This document shows, one piece after another, positions 31,817 to 44,275 of a stretch of DNA of 64,000 bases. The first letter of the stretch is position 1, and each line of letters opens with the position of its first letter. Below the pieces are notes generated by a model that saw only the letters and a program-made list of their open reading frames with translations, searched no databases and was not told the DNA's origin. Made by a program: the position numbers and the translations under genes. The stretch is from NCBI GenBank assembly GCA_049724395.1, contig JAUGWO010000112.1:1-64000 (forward strand), given 5' to 3'. The DNA is from Spongospora subterranea f. sp. subterranea (Eukaryota; Endomyxa: Phytomyxea; Phytomyxea; Plasmodiophorida).

Positions 31817-32104
31817 ATGAGCTCCTGTTCCGAATCCGATAACTCGGTGTTCTCTGAAGACGACTACGATCCTGTTAAAGAAGGAGATCTAGTACAGATT
31901 ATCGCCGCTGCGATTGCCAGGGGTGTTATCACAGCACCGCCTTCCCTACACGGTCAACCAGTGCCATCGGATTCCATTATTGTTCTAATTCAGGAAATCC
32001 AAGCTGGTGACTCACTGGGCAATGATTTGTTTGGAGAACCTGTTGGTCTGGGAGCTTATATCTCAGTTTCTACCAGCTGTTTATCAAAAAGCCAATATAA
32101 TTGA
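31817..32104 (+). CDS. Unknown 95-residue acidic reading frame
   Basis: MSSCSESDNSVFSEDDYDPV... has an acidic Ser-rich N-terminus and a hydrophobic middle (LVQIIAAAIARGVI). I recognise no family. It precedes a decayed gypsy integrase/chromodomain end on the same strand, so it may be part of that element (a Gag start, for example) rather than a host gene. Low confidence that it is expressed. Confidence 0.3.
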   Translation: MSSCSESDNSVFSEDDYDPVKEGDLVQIIAAAIARGVITAPPSLHGQPVPSDSIIVLIQEIQAGDSLGNDLFGEPVGLGAYISVSTSCLSKSQYN

Positions 32105-32149
32105 CATTATCTTCTCATTTTTTTTTAGACATGCAATTATCAGCTTTGA

Positions 32150-32700
32150 AAAAAAACTCTGCATATTAAGACCCGGAAACCCAAACCCTGGTGAAATTCA
32201 GGTGACACTGCGTAAATCGGTGGATAATATGAAACACTTCGAGGATTTGAAGCGTCGTCCACATTCAAATTACGTCGTCGGTGATAAAGGTATGGCTGAT
32301 TTAAGACTCCATTCGATTTGAACGCCATGTGCCCCTTTTTCATTGTTCGTATTATAAACCCTGTCGCTTATGAGTTAGAAAGAACCCTCCGGCTACACCG
32401 GAATCATGTGTCGCCAATGAGCTGCCTCATCGTAAGCAATACAGTTCTCCGACAATTGCATTGGATGACTGTCAACAATCAGTATGAACCCAAGGAAATC
32501 ATCTTTGAGTGTCAATTATTTCGAAGACATGATCAATACCTGGTACATTGAAAGGGATATGACATTTCTGATCGCACTTGGGAACCTTCTTCGTTGCTTT
32601 CGTAGGCCACGCCGTCATTAAGGGTTGCACTTACCAAATTCCATCGCAAAAATCCTGACGCACCGCCACCTAGAAGGGGAGTACAGTACTATCAGAATTA
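32150..32700 (+). mobile_element. Chromodomain-type gypsy relic (integrase C-terminus)
   Basis: Two blocks typical of the end of chromovirus integrases: a barrel-like stretch (FFIVRIINPVAYELERTL, followed by LRLHRNHVSPM) and a chromodomain-like stretch (EIIFECQLFRRHDQYLVH, then KGYDISDRTWEP). It is short, isolated and old, with a couple of breaks and no LTR seen. Confidence 0.72.
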
Positions 32701-33200
32701 TTCAGTTTAATATTCAATAAAGTGTACAGTCCGAGCTGGGCCATGCTCAGTTCGGACAACGTCTTTTTTGGTTAACTGGACATCGTTTTTCAGGTCAGAT
32801 ACTTGACAATTAGCAAAACCTGAACCGAGATAACCTTCAAAAATGCTTTTTAAGGTGAACTGTTGTTTATATCGTGAATGAAAAAATTCGAAGTTGTACT
32901 GTTTCTGAGTAAACCCTAGTGGAATAGGTAGGGAAAGAAAGCCCATACTGTAGCTTCGTGAAAACTGTTCAATGTCGGCATGTAATTCTCTTGACAGATC
33001 AGGACGACCAACGCCTTCATTGTACGAGGCTGATCGACCTGCGCCTTCATTGTAAGAGGCTGATCGACCAGCGACCCGATCGTATGAGGCTGATCGATAA
33101 GAGCCCCCGACCGTGCTGATAAATATGATATCGCAGACCGGTCCATCTCTGATAAAATACCAATGGCGAACTAATCTTACCGACTCGGTTTGTTAAAGTA
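32701..33200. other. Spacer with a 33-bp tandem repeat
   Basis: No supported gene. At about 32,995-33,105 there are just over three degenerate copies of a 33-bp unit containing GAGGCTGATCGACC and GCCTTCATTGTA. The rest is AT-rich and unassigned. Confidence 0.6.
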
Positions 33201-33335
33201 GCTGCGTGGCCCCCCTGACAATCTGGTGCTGCGTGGCCCCCCTGACAATCTGGTGCTGCGTGGCCCCCCTGACAATCTGGTGCTGCGTGGCCCCCCTGAC
33301 AATCTGGTGCTGCGTGGCCCCCCTGACAATCTGGT
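33201..33335. repeat. 27-bp perfect minisatellite, five copies
   Basis: Exactly five copies of a 27-bp unit (GCTGCGTGGCCCCCCTGACA plus ATCTGGT) with no visible differences between them. Perfect identity implies recent expansion. It lies 300 bp upstream of the UBR1-like gene. Confidence 0.95.
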
Positions 33336-33633
33336 GCTGCTGTAAATTGCGCAAAATTTTGCCCACCTACACTCCGATCGCAAGTAGTGCGCAGGCCGCG
33401 CTCTGGTTAGTGTATGTTGTTGTAGTAAGAGGCCTGAGGCGGCATCAGAAGTTCACAACTGTATCAGAGCCAGTGAATTGGGTTATTTCTATCAATCCTG
33501 TATTAAGGCCCCCTTCAGTGCTTGTACCAATACTAACCCCTTTAACCGGTCATATTCTTTAGGGCAGTCTCCTTGCCGCATTCTCTGGCAGTACCGCCGC
33601 ATTAACGATATTGATATTGGCACCTTCTAATAA

Positions 33634-36600
33634 TCAAGCAGACGGCAACGGCCGTCCTTCGCTGAGGTGGCGGGTGCAGGCAGTGGGGTTTTGCCCCACA
33701 ACGAATGGTCGACAGCCATTTCCGCAGGAGAATCAGCCTGTGGGGCGCTATTCAGACGTGAGCCACAATTCCGTCCTGAACCACGAGCATTTCTCAACTA
33801 TATCAAGACAAAAAAGATCAGCATCAGCAAGTTGTTTGGCGTAATTGATTCAGTTCTATATAGTGGAGAAGATAAATCAGAAGTTCTAGGACGGTAATTG
33901 CCGTCAATGCCATTTGATTTTGCACCTGATGGTATGTCCTGTGTAGGATCACAAAATTGTGTGGTTTTACAACCCCGTGTTGTTCCCCATTCAATGAAAA
34001 TACTATAGTTTATGTGTGCCGCAATTGCCAGACAGATTCTACATGTGCTGTCTGTTTCGACTGCTTTGACAGCAGACAGCATGAAGGGCATGATTACGCA
34101 ATCACAACAGTTGGAGCTGGGTGCTGTGATTGTGGTGATCCAAATGGCTGGAAGACTCCCTGTGTCAGACACCGTCCATCACAACCGTACTGCAAATCTG
34201 CTCTTCATGTCGCAATGTGTTATTTTAAACCCATGATTGCGCTTAGTTTAATTGAAATTGACGATCCCGCTGTAGCACCGTTCTTCCATCAGCTAAATAT
34301 TGTCGCCTCATTCATTATATCATATTCTTTTTCGTCAATCGACTGTTTAAACTCTTCGAGTTTGCCGTCATCGCGAAAGGCTTCACGCTTAGCTAAGGCA
34401 ACAGTCGAATGGATTTTGAATCTATGCAAGCTTGGTTGTCACGCCTTTGTTGATGCTAAAGCGACAATTATTAACCAATTCTGCTTGCAGGTCCATTTTT
34501 CATGAAACCTTTTGCACAAGAACTGATGGCATCGAACCCTGATCATGGAACCCACCTTTCTCGACTTTTGTCTTTATTCAAAGATGATCAAAATCAGTCT
34601 TCAGAACTTTTTGCTGAACTGTTGATTACTCTAAGCTCCGATCAACCGTAATGAGAACAATTTTTGCGAGTTTCCGTATTCACGTTCTTATATTCAGATT
34701 TCGTACCGTTCTTTTACAAGCGTTGGCACCGATGTACATGGATCTCCGCAAAAAGAAATCTTCCTTGCTGGATATGGTTACTGTTCAGGTATAATTATTC
34801 GTTCAGATTACGTATATCGCTCTTTTGACCTGACTCATGTCGCAGATTTTTAGTTCCATGTCCGCAATCGGCGATTTGATATCAAGCGAATACGTCTTGC
34901 TTTTACTAAATTATATCTGCAAGATGCTAGAGAATAATTCGACAAATATTGGAAGCCCTCATGGCGCTACTGTCGATGTTGCATTCCATGACGTTTCGTG
35001 TTTTGAAGTTGCTGTTGATGTCAAGTATATGCTGAAGCATGAGTATACGTTTCTTTCTTTTGCGAAGCCGCAGATTATTTACTCTCTTTAGAGCGGTTTC
35101 TTATTCCGTGCTGTCATCGTTGCCAACACTTGATGCTTTGATATCGTTATTATGCATGCTACAAGGAATGGCACCTTGTCAAAAGAAAATTGGTAGTTTC
35201 TTCGCATCTCTACCTACTCAATTTAATTAATTATTTGCCGCTTAGGCGATCATGTTGAGTTCGATAACGAAGATTGGATGTATGCTTTCGAATTAGAGTC
35301 CGAAATCGGTGAAATCGTGGAATCCCTGAATATTGGTCTGTCACGGATGTCTCTGCGAGTTTCAGATTTGGCTAACCCTTCTGTCGTATGAAGCATTCGT
35401 TAATGCAATATCTAATTCGACGCAAGGTGTCTCGTGCATGGTTTTGCTTCAAAAGTTGGCTATCGCATTATGCTCTGATTTCCAATGGTCAAACTCGCGG
35501 CCAGATGCGTCATTTCACCTACCCTTGCATCGGGCTTTCGCCACATTTTTCATTTCTTTACAGAAACAAAACCAAGTATGTCACTGCTTTTATTGATGGG
35601 CATTACTGATTCATTTTCGTAGGGGGTTGACACACTGTCTCTTCTCTCTTCGGTTGTTCCTAACAACAATGTAGATTTCTTCATCACCAGTATTTGGCGG
35701 GCTCCTTTGCGAATTCAAACGATGCTTGCTGAGATGAATGCTGGTCTCTGGAAAAAAAATGGCGACCTTGCTGAACAAGCAGATTCTATTTATAGGTAAA
35801 CTGCTAAATGCTATTTGAAATGGAAATTCACTGATTGCTGTTTAGAGGTTCTTCCCTCAGTACCACGGCTCTGTTCCCAGACCTTTTCTGCATTCAGTTA
35901 GGGGCTCTGCATTCTCAGAATCAGGATGGATGCCTCGCAGAGATTATCTCCTCTCACAACGTCAATGTCTTTGACGACTCGCATTATGATAATAGAGTAT
36001 GCGAGGAGCTCTTTCGATTGATAGTTTCGATCATCTGTGATCGCACTGCTTATCAATGTGAAGAGACTACAATGAGAAAGGAAATTATTGCCCAGCTGCT
36101 AGCGTCTGAGGTTGGTCCTGTAATTGCAGAATCTTTATAATGTTGTCAATTGCATGTTATAGTCGGGGTTCATGCACTCTGAGTTAACGGATCGCCTTCC
36201 GCGTCGCTTTGCTGAGTCAGCCAATCTTCCATCCATTTTGAAGGAAGTTAGTGTTTGGAATGCTCCTCGCGGTGTAAACAGTGGGCGGTACACTTTGAAG
36301 CGGGAACTTTATTCAATGTTTAATCCTTTTTTCTTTCGTCTCTCCCAAGTAAGTTCAATGCTTGACATTTATGGAATTCGACCAAATGTGAGTTTATAGA
36401 GCGATATTGCCATTTCTGAATCGCGGTTTCTCTCTGCGTGTCAAGTAACTCTCCCTGATGCATCCTGCTGTATAGCACTACCAGATCCGTTGCCTCATCT
36501 GGACTCCATAATCAAATCTCCAACCATTCTAGGTCTAATATTGAAAGTTTTACATCGAACCGTCGATGAAAACAGCCAGCCACGCTCGGACAGGTTGATC

Positions 36601-39600
36601 CGTTCGGTCGTTTATCTGCTTTCTCTTTGCGGTAATTGCTCGTCTCTTCTAGTTTGAGCTTTGTTTACGTATCTGCGCAGCCAATCAATCGTCTTTATCG
36701 GATCACGGTTTACCTCAAAGAAAGAGAATCAAAACTACGACGAACTCGGATCATCTTTGGCTAAGTAATCCGGACATTTTTCGCCAATTGTTGCGATTGA
36801 GAGAATCCCCTGAATTTCTGTCCAACTCGGAAAACAAACACGCGTTGGCGCGACTTGCTGATCTAATCCGGTAAATTTTTCTGTTACTAGACATGATGAT
36901 ACTGCGCTCTAAATTAAGCTTCGTTCAGGCGTTGGTGCCCCGACGCAGAACAGCTGTCTAGGGGGCTCTGGTCAACTGATGAGCAGCGCAAAATTCGGCG
37001 AGAAACAGCCCGGGCTCGACAGTCAGCTGTTCTTGAGGAATTTTCTAAAAAGCGACACGAATTTCAATCTGAAAAGCCCCCTGTGACCGTTTTGTCAGAG
37101 GCGGGCTCAGCTTCATGCAGCGATGCTCCAACCTGCATGCTTTGTTGTGAGAAGATATCCTCGCGGAAATCTATCGGAATGATTTCTTTTGTGACTCTAT
37201 CTCAAGTTGCACAAATCGCTCATCGTCGTCTCATTACTCCCAGCTCGGCACGTACTGACAAATTGGGCACCTTGAATTGTGCTAGCTCTCATTCCTTTTT
37301 AGGTCAGCCGTCTCAAAATCCCTTGTCTGGTCAATTGAGGCGGCCGGAGACGGTCGTGCTGGGATCGCCTTTTGGCCCAGGGGCGGGTCTGATCGCCCTG
37401 TTGCTCTTGCACAGGCTTTGAGAGATTTACCGACAATCAATGCCCGCAGATCTCCTCCGAGGTTTATGCGCAGAAGAGGCTTGAATCGAGAACGGTTTAT
37501 GGATATGACGTTTGATGATGATACCGCTCTTATCCCTGAAAATACCGCTGCTGAATCTGCCCTTTTAAGGCAACTTTTGTCAACGCTTTTGCCACAAAAC
37601 CGAATTCTACCTAATATGGAAGGTATTTGTATTGTTTTTCACAAATTTTGTTTTTGAAATTTGTTCAGATGAACTTGGAGATCTTCTCGTTTCGGTATTC
37701 AGGAGTTGGTCGTCAGGCTCCCGTCCTAATGACTCTTCGTCAAGTATTCCGATCAATTTTGACTGGAGATCAAATACTGATAGTTTGTTCACTCAAAGCT
37801 GTGGCCATCTCGTGTGCCGCTCCTGCCTAGGTACAGTTAGCCATGTATCCTTTCATCATATCTTGATGTTGCGTTTCAGCAAGTTTCTTGGCTTCACAAC
37901 CACCTAATTTCCATTCCTTCAAATCATCGGTTTTCCACTGTCCTGTATGTCGTCGTCTGTCAAACGTGCTTATTCCTCTCGCACGTGTATCCAAGGTCGA
38001 TGTTCCTTGACCGATGTTTGCTTTTCTGATTTTAAATTTACAGTGTCAAGGTCCAGCTCAGTCTGAGGAGGTTCTTAGTCTTTCAGATTGGCTTACAAAA
38101 TGCTCAGAATCTGAGCATATTATACGCTGCTCTGTCAATGGTGGTACGTGAACAATTCAAACATGGTATTTCCATCCTCAGTCGGCTGGTTTCCAGGAAA
38201 TCATGTCGAATATAATGTCGCCAAGCAGTTGGTGTCGTCTATATTCCGAGCATGCTGCATCAAATCTCCCATTTCGTCTGTGCCCACCAGTGCTGTCATA
38301 TGTTTTCTTCTTGGCAGCTGCATTGAAACCATTGATGTGTCTCTACACTGCGACCCCAAGGTATGTGCTGTATGGGTTTGCTGCTAGCCGTTTCAAATTC
38401 GGTGCAGGAAAGGATATCTCGACCAGCTGCTGATATGTGCCGTCTTCTGTTTTACTGGATACGTGTATGCCTTCATTGTGAATCCCCGTCCCCATGCGGC
38501 AAGATCGTCTCGCCGGCCGTTTTTGCCATCAGCGTCAACGTGCTTTCATGATCGAGCATGGAAAAGTGTCTTCCATCCGTCTGAAACGTCTCTTCTCAAG
38601 AGCAATGTGTTTGGTGTGGTTCTCCAACTATTACCATGTTTTGCTTCATGCGGTGTTACTGCAAAGCATGTTTTTGATATTGCGCAGCTTGCTCAGGTTC
38701 TCCAGGTACTAACCACGAGTATTTTTCCGCTAACGTTGATGAACGTTTTTCAGGCCATATGCATATCATTTCATCAAAATAGAACTAGTACGCTCGTCAT
38801 GTCGTCTTCTACGTTATTTAATCTTTCGGTGGTTAATTCGCTTGAAGAACTTGTTGTCTTTGTATTTGCAGCAATAACGGATCGGCCGATTGACTTTAAA
38901 CCTTCGTCACACGTCGATGATAGCGTCAGGTTCGTGTTCAGGCTCTGTTGCTTCTTGAAACTTCTGATATCGCTTTGGCAGAAAATGCGCTGCTGTCAAT
39001 TCTGATGTTATTGAATCACATGCAAGTCGCGTTCATCAACTTTTGCATGCCGTTCGCCAGGAAGGGTCGTCTTCTATTGGGTGTCGCAGAATTTGATACT
39101 TCTTTTGTATTTTTGGGAGCTGATTGCCTTCAAGCTAATGTTTGTCGATTGTTGAAATGCCCTCAAGTATTTTCCGTTTTTTCGTAGTTTTTGGTTCTCA
39201 AAGTCTAATATAGGTTAAACATGTACTATTTGGTTGGATTACATCGTATGTTAAATTGAAGACGAGTGGTTGCGGTACAAGGCCCATGACGCGTTCACAG
39301 GCGTCTACGTCATCGGTATGATGTTGCTGTGATTTCTTCTTTTTTGCTTATATTCGCGCAGTCTAGCGCTCGTTCCGTTTCTCCTGTGTCTATCGCCGGT
39401 TGGGATACCACCGCATTAATTCTTGATCGCCCTTTCGCTCTTGCTGCTCTTCCTGACCGATTCGACGAACTACTGCATCAGTGCCGAAATAAACGGTAGT
39501 TGTCGGGTTTGCTTTTTTGTTAGCATTTTTATTCAAATACTGGTGTAGTTGTGATAGTTGCGAGGCTCCACATTCTGAGCAGTTTTGTATTTGCTTGTTG

Positions 39601-40051
39601 TGTGGCGCCGCTGTTTGCTGGGGGAATTCGCAAGACTGCAGGTATATTAATATGCTCTGTTTACTCATGAAGATCAAACAGTTGTTTAGTTTTCACCACA
39701 CTCTGAGTCATTGCGATGGTACTAGCGCTATGTTTCTTCTGCTCCGAGATTGTGTTGTCGCTCTGGTTCACGACAGATCCATCGCAATTTGGGGGTCTCT
39801 GTACCTTGATTCGCATGGAGAGGTTTTTACAGTGGCTTGTGAGTGGTTCTGTTCATGGTTTCATTTATTTTTTGCAGGAAGATCGCGATTTAAACCGTGG
39901 TTTACCGTTGCACTTAAATCTGGGAAGACTGCAGGATCTGACTAAGCTCTACACGTCGGTGTGCATTGCCGATTTCATAGCGCAGAACCATCGCGATAAT
40001 GCTGGTGGTGCTGCACCTGCAATGGCGTTTCATCCTTTGCAGTGGAACTGA
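33634..40051 (+). CDS. UBR1/UBR2-type N-recognin E3 ubiquitin ligase
   Basis: A multi-exon gene with many 50-60 nt GT-AG introns, at least fifteen or so. It recognises N-degron substrates and ubiquitinates them with a RAD6-type E2. The UBR box is at about 33957-34170 (CGFTTPCC, CRNCQTDSTCAVCFDCF, HEGHDY, GCCDCGDPNGWK). The middle matches UBR1 helical regions (LCMLQGMAPCQKK; ASFHLPLHRAFATFF). A basic helix (TARARQSAVLEEFSKKR) precedes a RING made from CMLCCEKISSRKS (37138) and FHCPVCRRLSNVLIPLARV (about 37930-37995). Another Cys-rich block (FCICLLCGAAVCW, 39586) and the C-terminal GLPLHLNL...FHPLQWN end are those of UBR1/UBR2 rather than UBR3. First clear intron 33894-33946. The true start Met is unclear: an in-frame stop lies at 33631 and a short upstream exon is possible. 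Looks intact. Confidence 0.9.
33894..33946 (+). other. Example intron of the UBR1-like gene
   Basis: 53 nt, GTAATT...TGTGTAG. Splicing it joins LGR to ITKLCGFTTPC and brings the UBR box into frame. Representative of introns in this window: GT-AG, 50-70 nt. Confidence 0.85.
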
Positions 40052-40167
40052 GCTAATTGCAATTGTAAAGGATACTGGTCTATATCTATTGAACGGCACA
40101 TATATTATAAACATATATCACTCATTTATGTAAACCCTGAATGGCCATCTATGGTATCCGATACCTA

Positions 40168-40530
40168 TTAATGGGCAGAGGTTGCATTAGTGGCATTGGC
40201 AGGCGGCGAATGGCCCGGCTTGCTAGTGGTCGGTCCTTGTACCGGGACCATGGCCGCCGGCCCCTTGGCCTCCCCAGGCAGCTCCTCCTTGTTCGGCAGC
40301 ACAACGATGGGTCTTCGGTACGGTCGGTACGAGTACCAATAGTCAGGGTACCTGTCCCAATACCGCACTCGATGGCGATATGATGGTCGCCACCCTCCAT
40401 GATAATGACCCCATCCATGCCCGTATCCTCTTCTCAGCGCCTCAAACTTCTTGCCATGTTGGCTGGCGCCGGTGCATGATATCAGCGCCACAAGAGCAGC
40501 TATCAATAACGCGAACCACACCAGCTTCAT
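40168..40530 (-). CDS. Small secreted His/Tyr/Trp/Arg-rich protein
   Basis: 120 residues from the Met at 40528-40530, chosen because it begins a classical signal peptide (MKLVWFALLIAALVALISC, likely cut after CTGA); the frame extends 23 codons upstream without need. The mature protein opens with a stretch dense in His, Gly, Tyr, Trp and Arg (YGHGWGHYHGGWRPSYRHRV), then alternating Tyr/Arg/Pro, and ends Pro/Thr/Ala-rich. There are no cysteines after the leader, so no disulfide fold. It could be a wall-associated or metal-binding structural peptide; that is inference. It is convergent with the UBR1-like gene, 116 bp between the stops. No known family recognised. Confidence 0.6.
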   Translation of the reverse strand: MKLVWFALLIAALVALISCTGASQHGKKFEALRRGYGHGWGHYHGGWRPSYRHRVRYWDRYPDYWYSYRPYRRPIVVLPNKEELPGEAKGPAAMVPVQGPTTSKPGHSPPANATNATSAH

Positions 40531-41699
40531 CTTGATTATGATTCCGTTTGAATCGGCCACGGTAGCGCTATCTTTCGGAATCGGACGAATCGGGCGCAAT
40601 TACATATTATTGGACAGCCGTAAAATGTCTATAGTCTACCTACAGTAATAATCCCAATGCCAGTCGACGATGAATAGTCATCTTTTTTCAACGCTGCTGT
40701 TCGAACGTATCCTAAAATGCGAAATTGTTAAGGTGTTATCGCCAAGGGTATGTTCAGAGTAGCAGCCGATCGATTACTGAACAAAAATCCCAATTCTTGA
40801 CTTTTTGTCATCTTACAATCGTCCTGAGAATGGAGATGTACATCTCTTCGATCTGCTGTGTAAATCAGACAACCTCCTACCCAATAAGGTATAGACGGTT
40901 CATGAAATTCCTGCTTTAAATCACCGATTCAGTATTCGTTATGTCAAACCAGTAGGCAGGGAGTTGCTCAGGTTGGAACTTTCCAGCTATGATCATAATG
41001 TTGACCCCGAAGCTTTCAGGTTCGTTGAGTTACGTTTGTGATACGGTCTGAACTGGGGAAACGTTCTGCCATTCGTCCCACCAGCATAGAGGAGACCAAT
41101 TGCTTATTTTGTGAACAATGCACGACAATTTCACATGATTTTTTTTTGGTGTTTATGCCACCGAACCTCATTCATACATTAAATTTGATTAAACACAAAT
41201 CGCTATAGAACGGTTCATCAAACCGGTAGTTCATTGTGCCTACAGTATCTAGACTAAACGGTGAGATCTCAGTAAGAACTATGCCTCGTTGTAGCAATAG
41301 AAGCCTTCAATCGATACTCCCGTCTTTAACATTGCAATACGGTTTGGTTGCTCGAATGAAGGAAATTGATTTCGATATGGTTGCGCCAGGGGACACTGCA
41401 GTTGCTGGACCCCGGGACGGGCCTCCCAACGTGTCCTGGCCGAGCAGTTCCGGCCCAGGTTGGCCGTCGGGGCCACTCCTCGAACAGGCTGGATCTTATC
41501 GCATATGCCGGATATTGCCAGCTGTTCATATCATCTACCTGATAATACTATCCCACAAAATTCCTGTTGAGTCTTGAGCTCCTATTGCTTATTTCACTGG
41601 GTCTCTTCATCAAAAATTGCTTATCCAAACTAGCTACTTCCAAGCTTCGCTGAAGACATTTCATATTATCATCATCTAGTTCACGCGCCCAAATAGACC
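40531..41699. other. Intergenic region between secreted-protein gene and Wee1-like gene
   Basis: About 1.2 kb with no supported gene. A GC-rich Pro/Gly-coding patch at 41,390-41,500 stands out from AT-rich flanks but shows no conserved motif. Promoters of the flanking divergent genes should lie here. Confidence 0.4.
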
Positions 41700-43817
41700 A
41701 TGTCGAAACGACCGAAGTTGCCACTTACGGAAGATAACGATGTCTTGAACCAAAGGCCCTTGAAGTTACTGGGAAATAATAGTTTACAGCGTATTGGGTC
41801 ATTAGAGATGCCTTTGAGGCAATCACTTTTCGCTCAATGTGCTGTTTCAAAACCCACTTCTCATCATCATCCACCAAAGAAGCAAACGCTGTCTGAGAAG
41901 CTGGCCAGGGCTGCTAATAGCCAGACCCGTAATAGCCAGAATATTAGCCAGAATCGCGGTATCTCCAGATTTGTGCACAATTAGCACATGCACTCGATTT
42001 ACAATGGTATTTCAGGCGATAGTTCTCAATGCTCTGATGATTATATGACGCCGTCTGATCAACCAGTTGTCCATAGAACACATCAACAATTACAAGACGA
42101 GGCACAATACATTACATCTGCCCTGAAGACAAACAGTATTGATTTGCCACTCAGGTTGCATTTCAACGGATTTCCACATTGTCACGAGTTCATCCTGATC
42201 GGAAGACCGCATTCGATTCCTTCTCGACAATAGTTCAAGAATTACCAGGAAGTAATATTCCAGTCGTCAGTTCAATATTGATGTAATCACTCTTTATCCG
42301 TATTTCTAGTGCTCTCATCGTCGATTCCGCACAACCCATTCTTCTCTGATGAATCATCGTATCGCATATGCCCGAACCGCCAACCGAAACATATTTCTGC
42401 AACACGGCTGATGAAAGAATTTGATTGCGTCGAGGGAATTGGGAAAGGTGCGACATTTGGTTCAACTTGTGATGAAAGATTATCATCATGGCAACCATAT
42501 TCAGGATCGTTTGGCGATGTATACCGCGCTCGACTCATTGTCGATGGCACGATTTACGCTGTCAAGCGATTGAAACAGGTATTTTTTAATCATTAAATAA
42601 GTCGCGCTTTCTGGATGATGAAGTATGAATTCAGGCCCTTCATCGTGTATCCGGTAGCAACGCATTATCAACGCAGCTCAGAGAAATACATTGGTAAATC
42701 ATGGCTGAATATGATCATTGCCCACTTTCCAACGTCTGATCATGGTTATCTAGCTTATCATATCTTTCCAGCCAGGCACCAGAATGTGTCAATATTCTGA
42801 GGTATTACACATTGTTATCATGATCGGCGCAGTAATGTTAGATAATCGCCCTGATTATTGTTCAGGTATTTCTCATCATGGATCGACCCTTCAGACCATT
42901 CCGTATAGTAAGGGGTTGCCCTTGCGCCTCATGTACTGGGAAAGTTAACGATCGCTTCGTGTAGCATCCAGACCGAGTATTGCTCCAGAGGAAATCTTTC
43001 TAGCAGATATGTTAGCGATGGAAGCAATACGACAGTTTTACCAATACTGTTTCAAGACGATATCATTGATATTGCACGACAAGTATTATATAGGATATTC
43101 ACCTTATTCTGTGTTTCAATGATTTGCTGCTCAGTTGTGTTCTGGATTGCATGCTATGCATAGCCGCGGTATTGTTCATTTAGATATCAAACCAGAGAAT
43201 ATACTAGAAAACTGTCGAGGAGTATATAAGTTGAGCGATTTTGGTTTATGCGCCCAGATGAGTCAATGTAAGGCTGATAATGTTCAACTGATTACTCTGG
43301 CATGCGGCTGAACCAAACAATCTACAGACGATGGCAGGTCGATTGCTGAAGGAGATGCACGATATCTATGCGATGAACTTCTAAATGACGACTATCGCCA
43401 TCTGGGTAACTTTATCGTAACTATCGACTGTTCCTGCCACCTAACCCCTGCCAGATCGCGTCGATATGTTTGCCTTGGGCGCGACCCTATTAGAGCTGTG
43501 TCGTGGTAAGCAATTGCCTTCTCAGGTCAGGAATAGTTCACCAGGATACAGCTTATTCTCCTTTCTGTTGCAATACAATGAATTCTGTCCATTTTAGGGT
43601 TTCGAATATCACCAGATCCGTCTAGGTCATATTGATATGCCGGATCGGTTTACTGCAGCATTTACACATCTAGTACGATCTCTGTTATCGGTACTATTTC
43701 AAATAGGGTCTATGAATATTCAGTGTTAACCTCGAACGTCTTTGACAGTCGGAGCCTGTCGCTCGCCCATCCGCATTGGAAGTTATGAAACTTTTGGCCC
43801 CCGCCGCAACGTCGTGA
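41700..43817 (+). CDS. Wee1-family protein kinase
   Basis: A multi-exon gene with introns of about 50-70 nt. Wee1 kinases phosphorylate the Tyr next to the Cdk1 ATP site and hold cells in G2. A Ser/Asn-rich N-terminal regulatory part (MSKRPKLPLTEDND...) precedes the kinase domain, which starts at ISATRLMKEFDCVEGIGKG (glycine loop, continued after a 59-nt intron by SFGDVYRARL) and AVKRLKQ (catalytic Lys). Then come NILRYFSSWIDPSDHSV and IQTEYCSRGNLS, which are distinctive of Wee1. The catalytic loop is HLDIKPENIL, the metal site SDFGL, then EGDARYL as in Wee1 EGDCRYL, and DRVDMFALGATLLELC. The end reads PVARPSALEVMKLL with stop at 43815-43817. A couple of exon joins in the N-terminal half were not resolved, but no break in the kinase domain is needed. 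Confidence 0.88.
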
Positions 43818-44275
43818 CAGTCTAAGCCGTGAGCGATTGAATTCAAGGAGAATCGGACTGTGATTGCGAGCCGACAATGATGGTGATAACATGCCTATGC
43901 CCTCCGATCAGCATATCTATCGAACCCTCGATCATATCCATCTCTAAACCATTATATATTGTTTATCACTCTCGATTATGATTCGTGGGAGATACCATGG
44001 GATACTGCTGTAGGGTGCAGGAGTGATGTAGTAAATACTGTACGGCCTTCCCCTCTACCGGGCGCGGTTGAGACGTCTTTTTCCAAAGCGTCCAAATCGA
44101 ACGCACTGCGAGTGCTTCGAAAATATTCCAAGTACACAGGACATTTTATTTTTAAACGGTGGATGAGCAAAATCATAAATATATGATGTTAAGTGTTTAC
44201 TTCAATATTTTGCGTGTGTTGAAAGAATTCAAGTTCAAAATAAATGCTGACCCCTATTTGCTACATGGAATAAAA
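43818..44275. other. Spacer between Wee1-like gene and Mutator-like remnant
   Basis: No supported gene. It probably holds the kinase terminator region, AT-rich after about 44,150. Confidence 0.4.
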
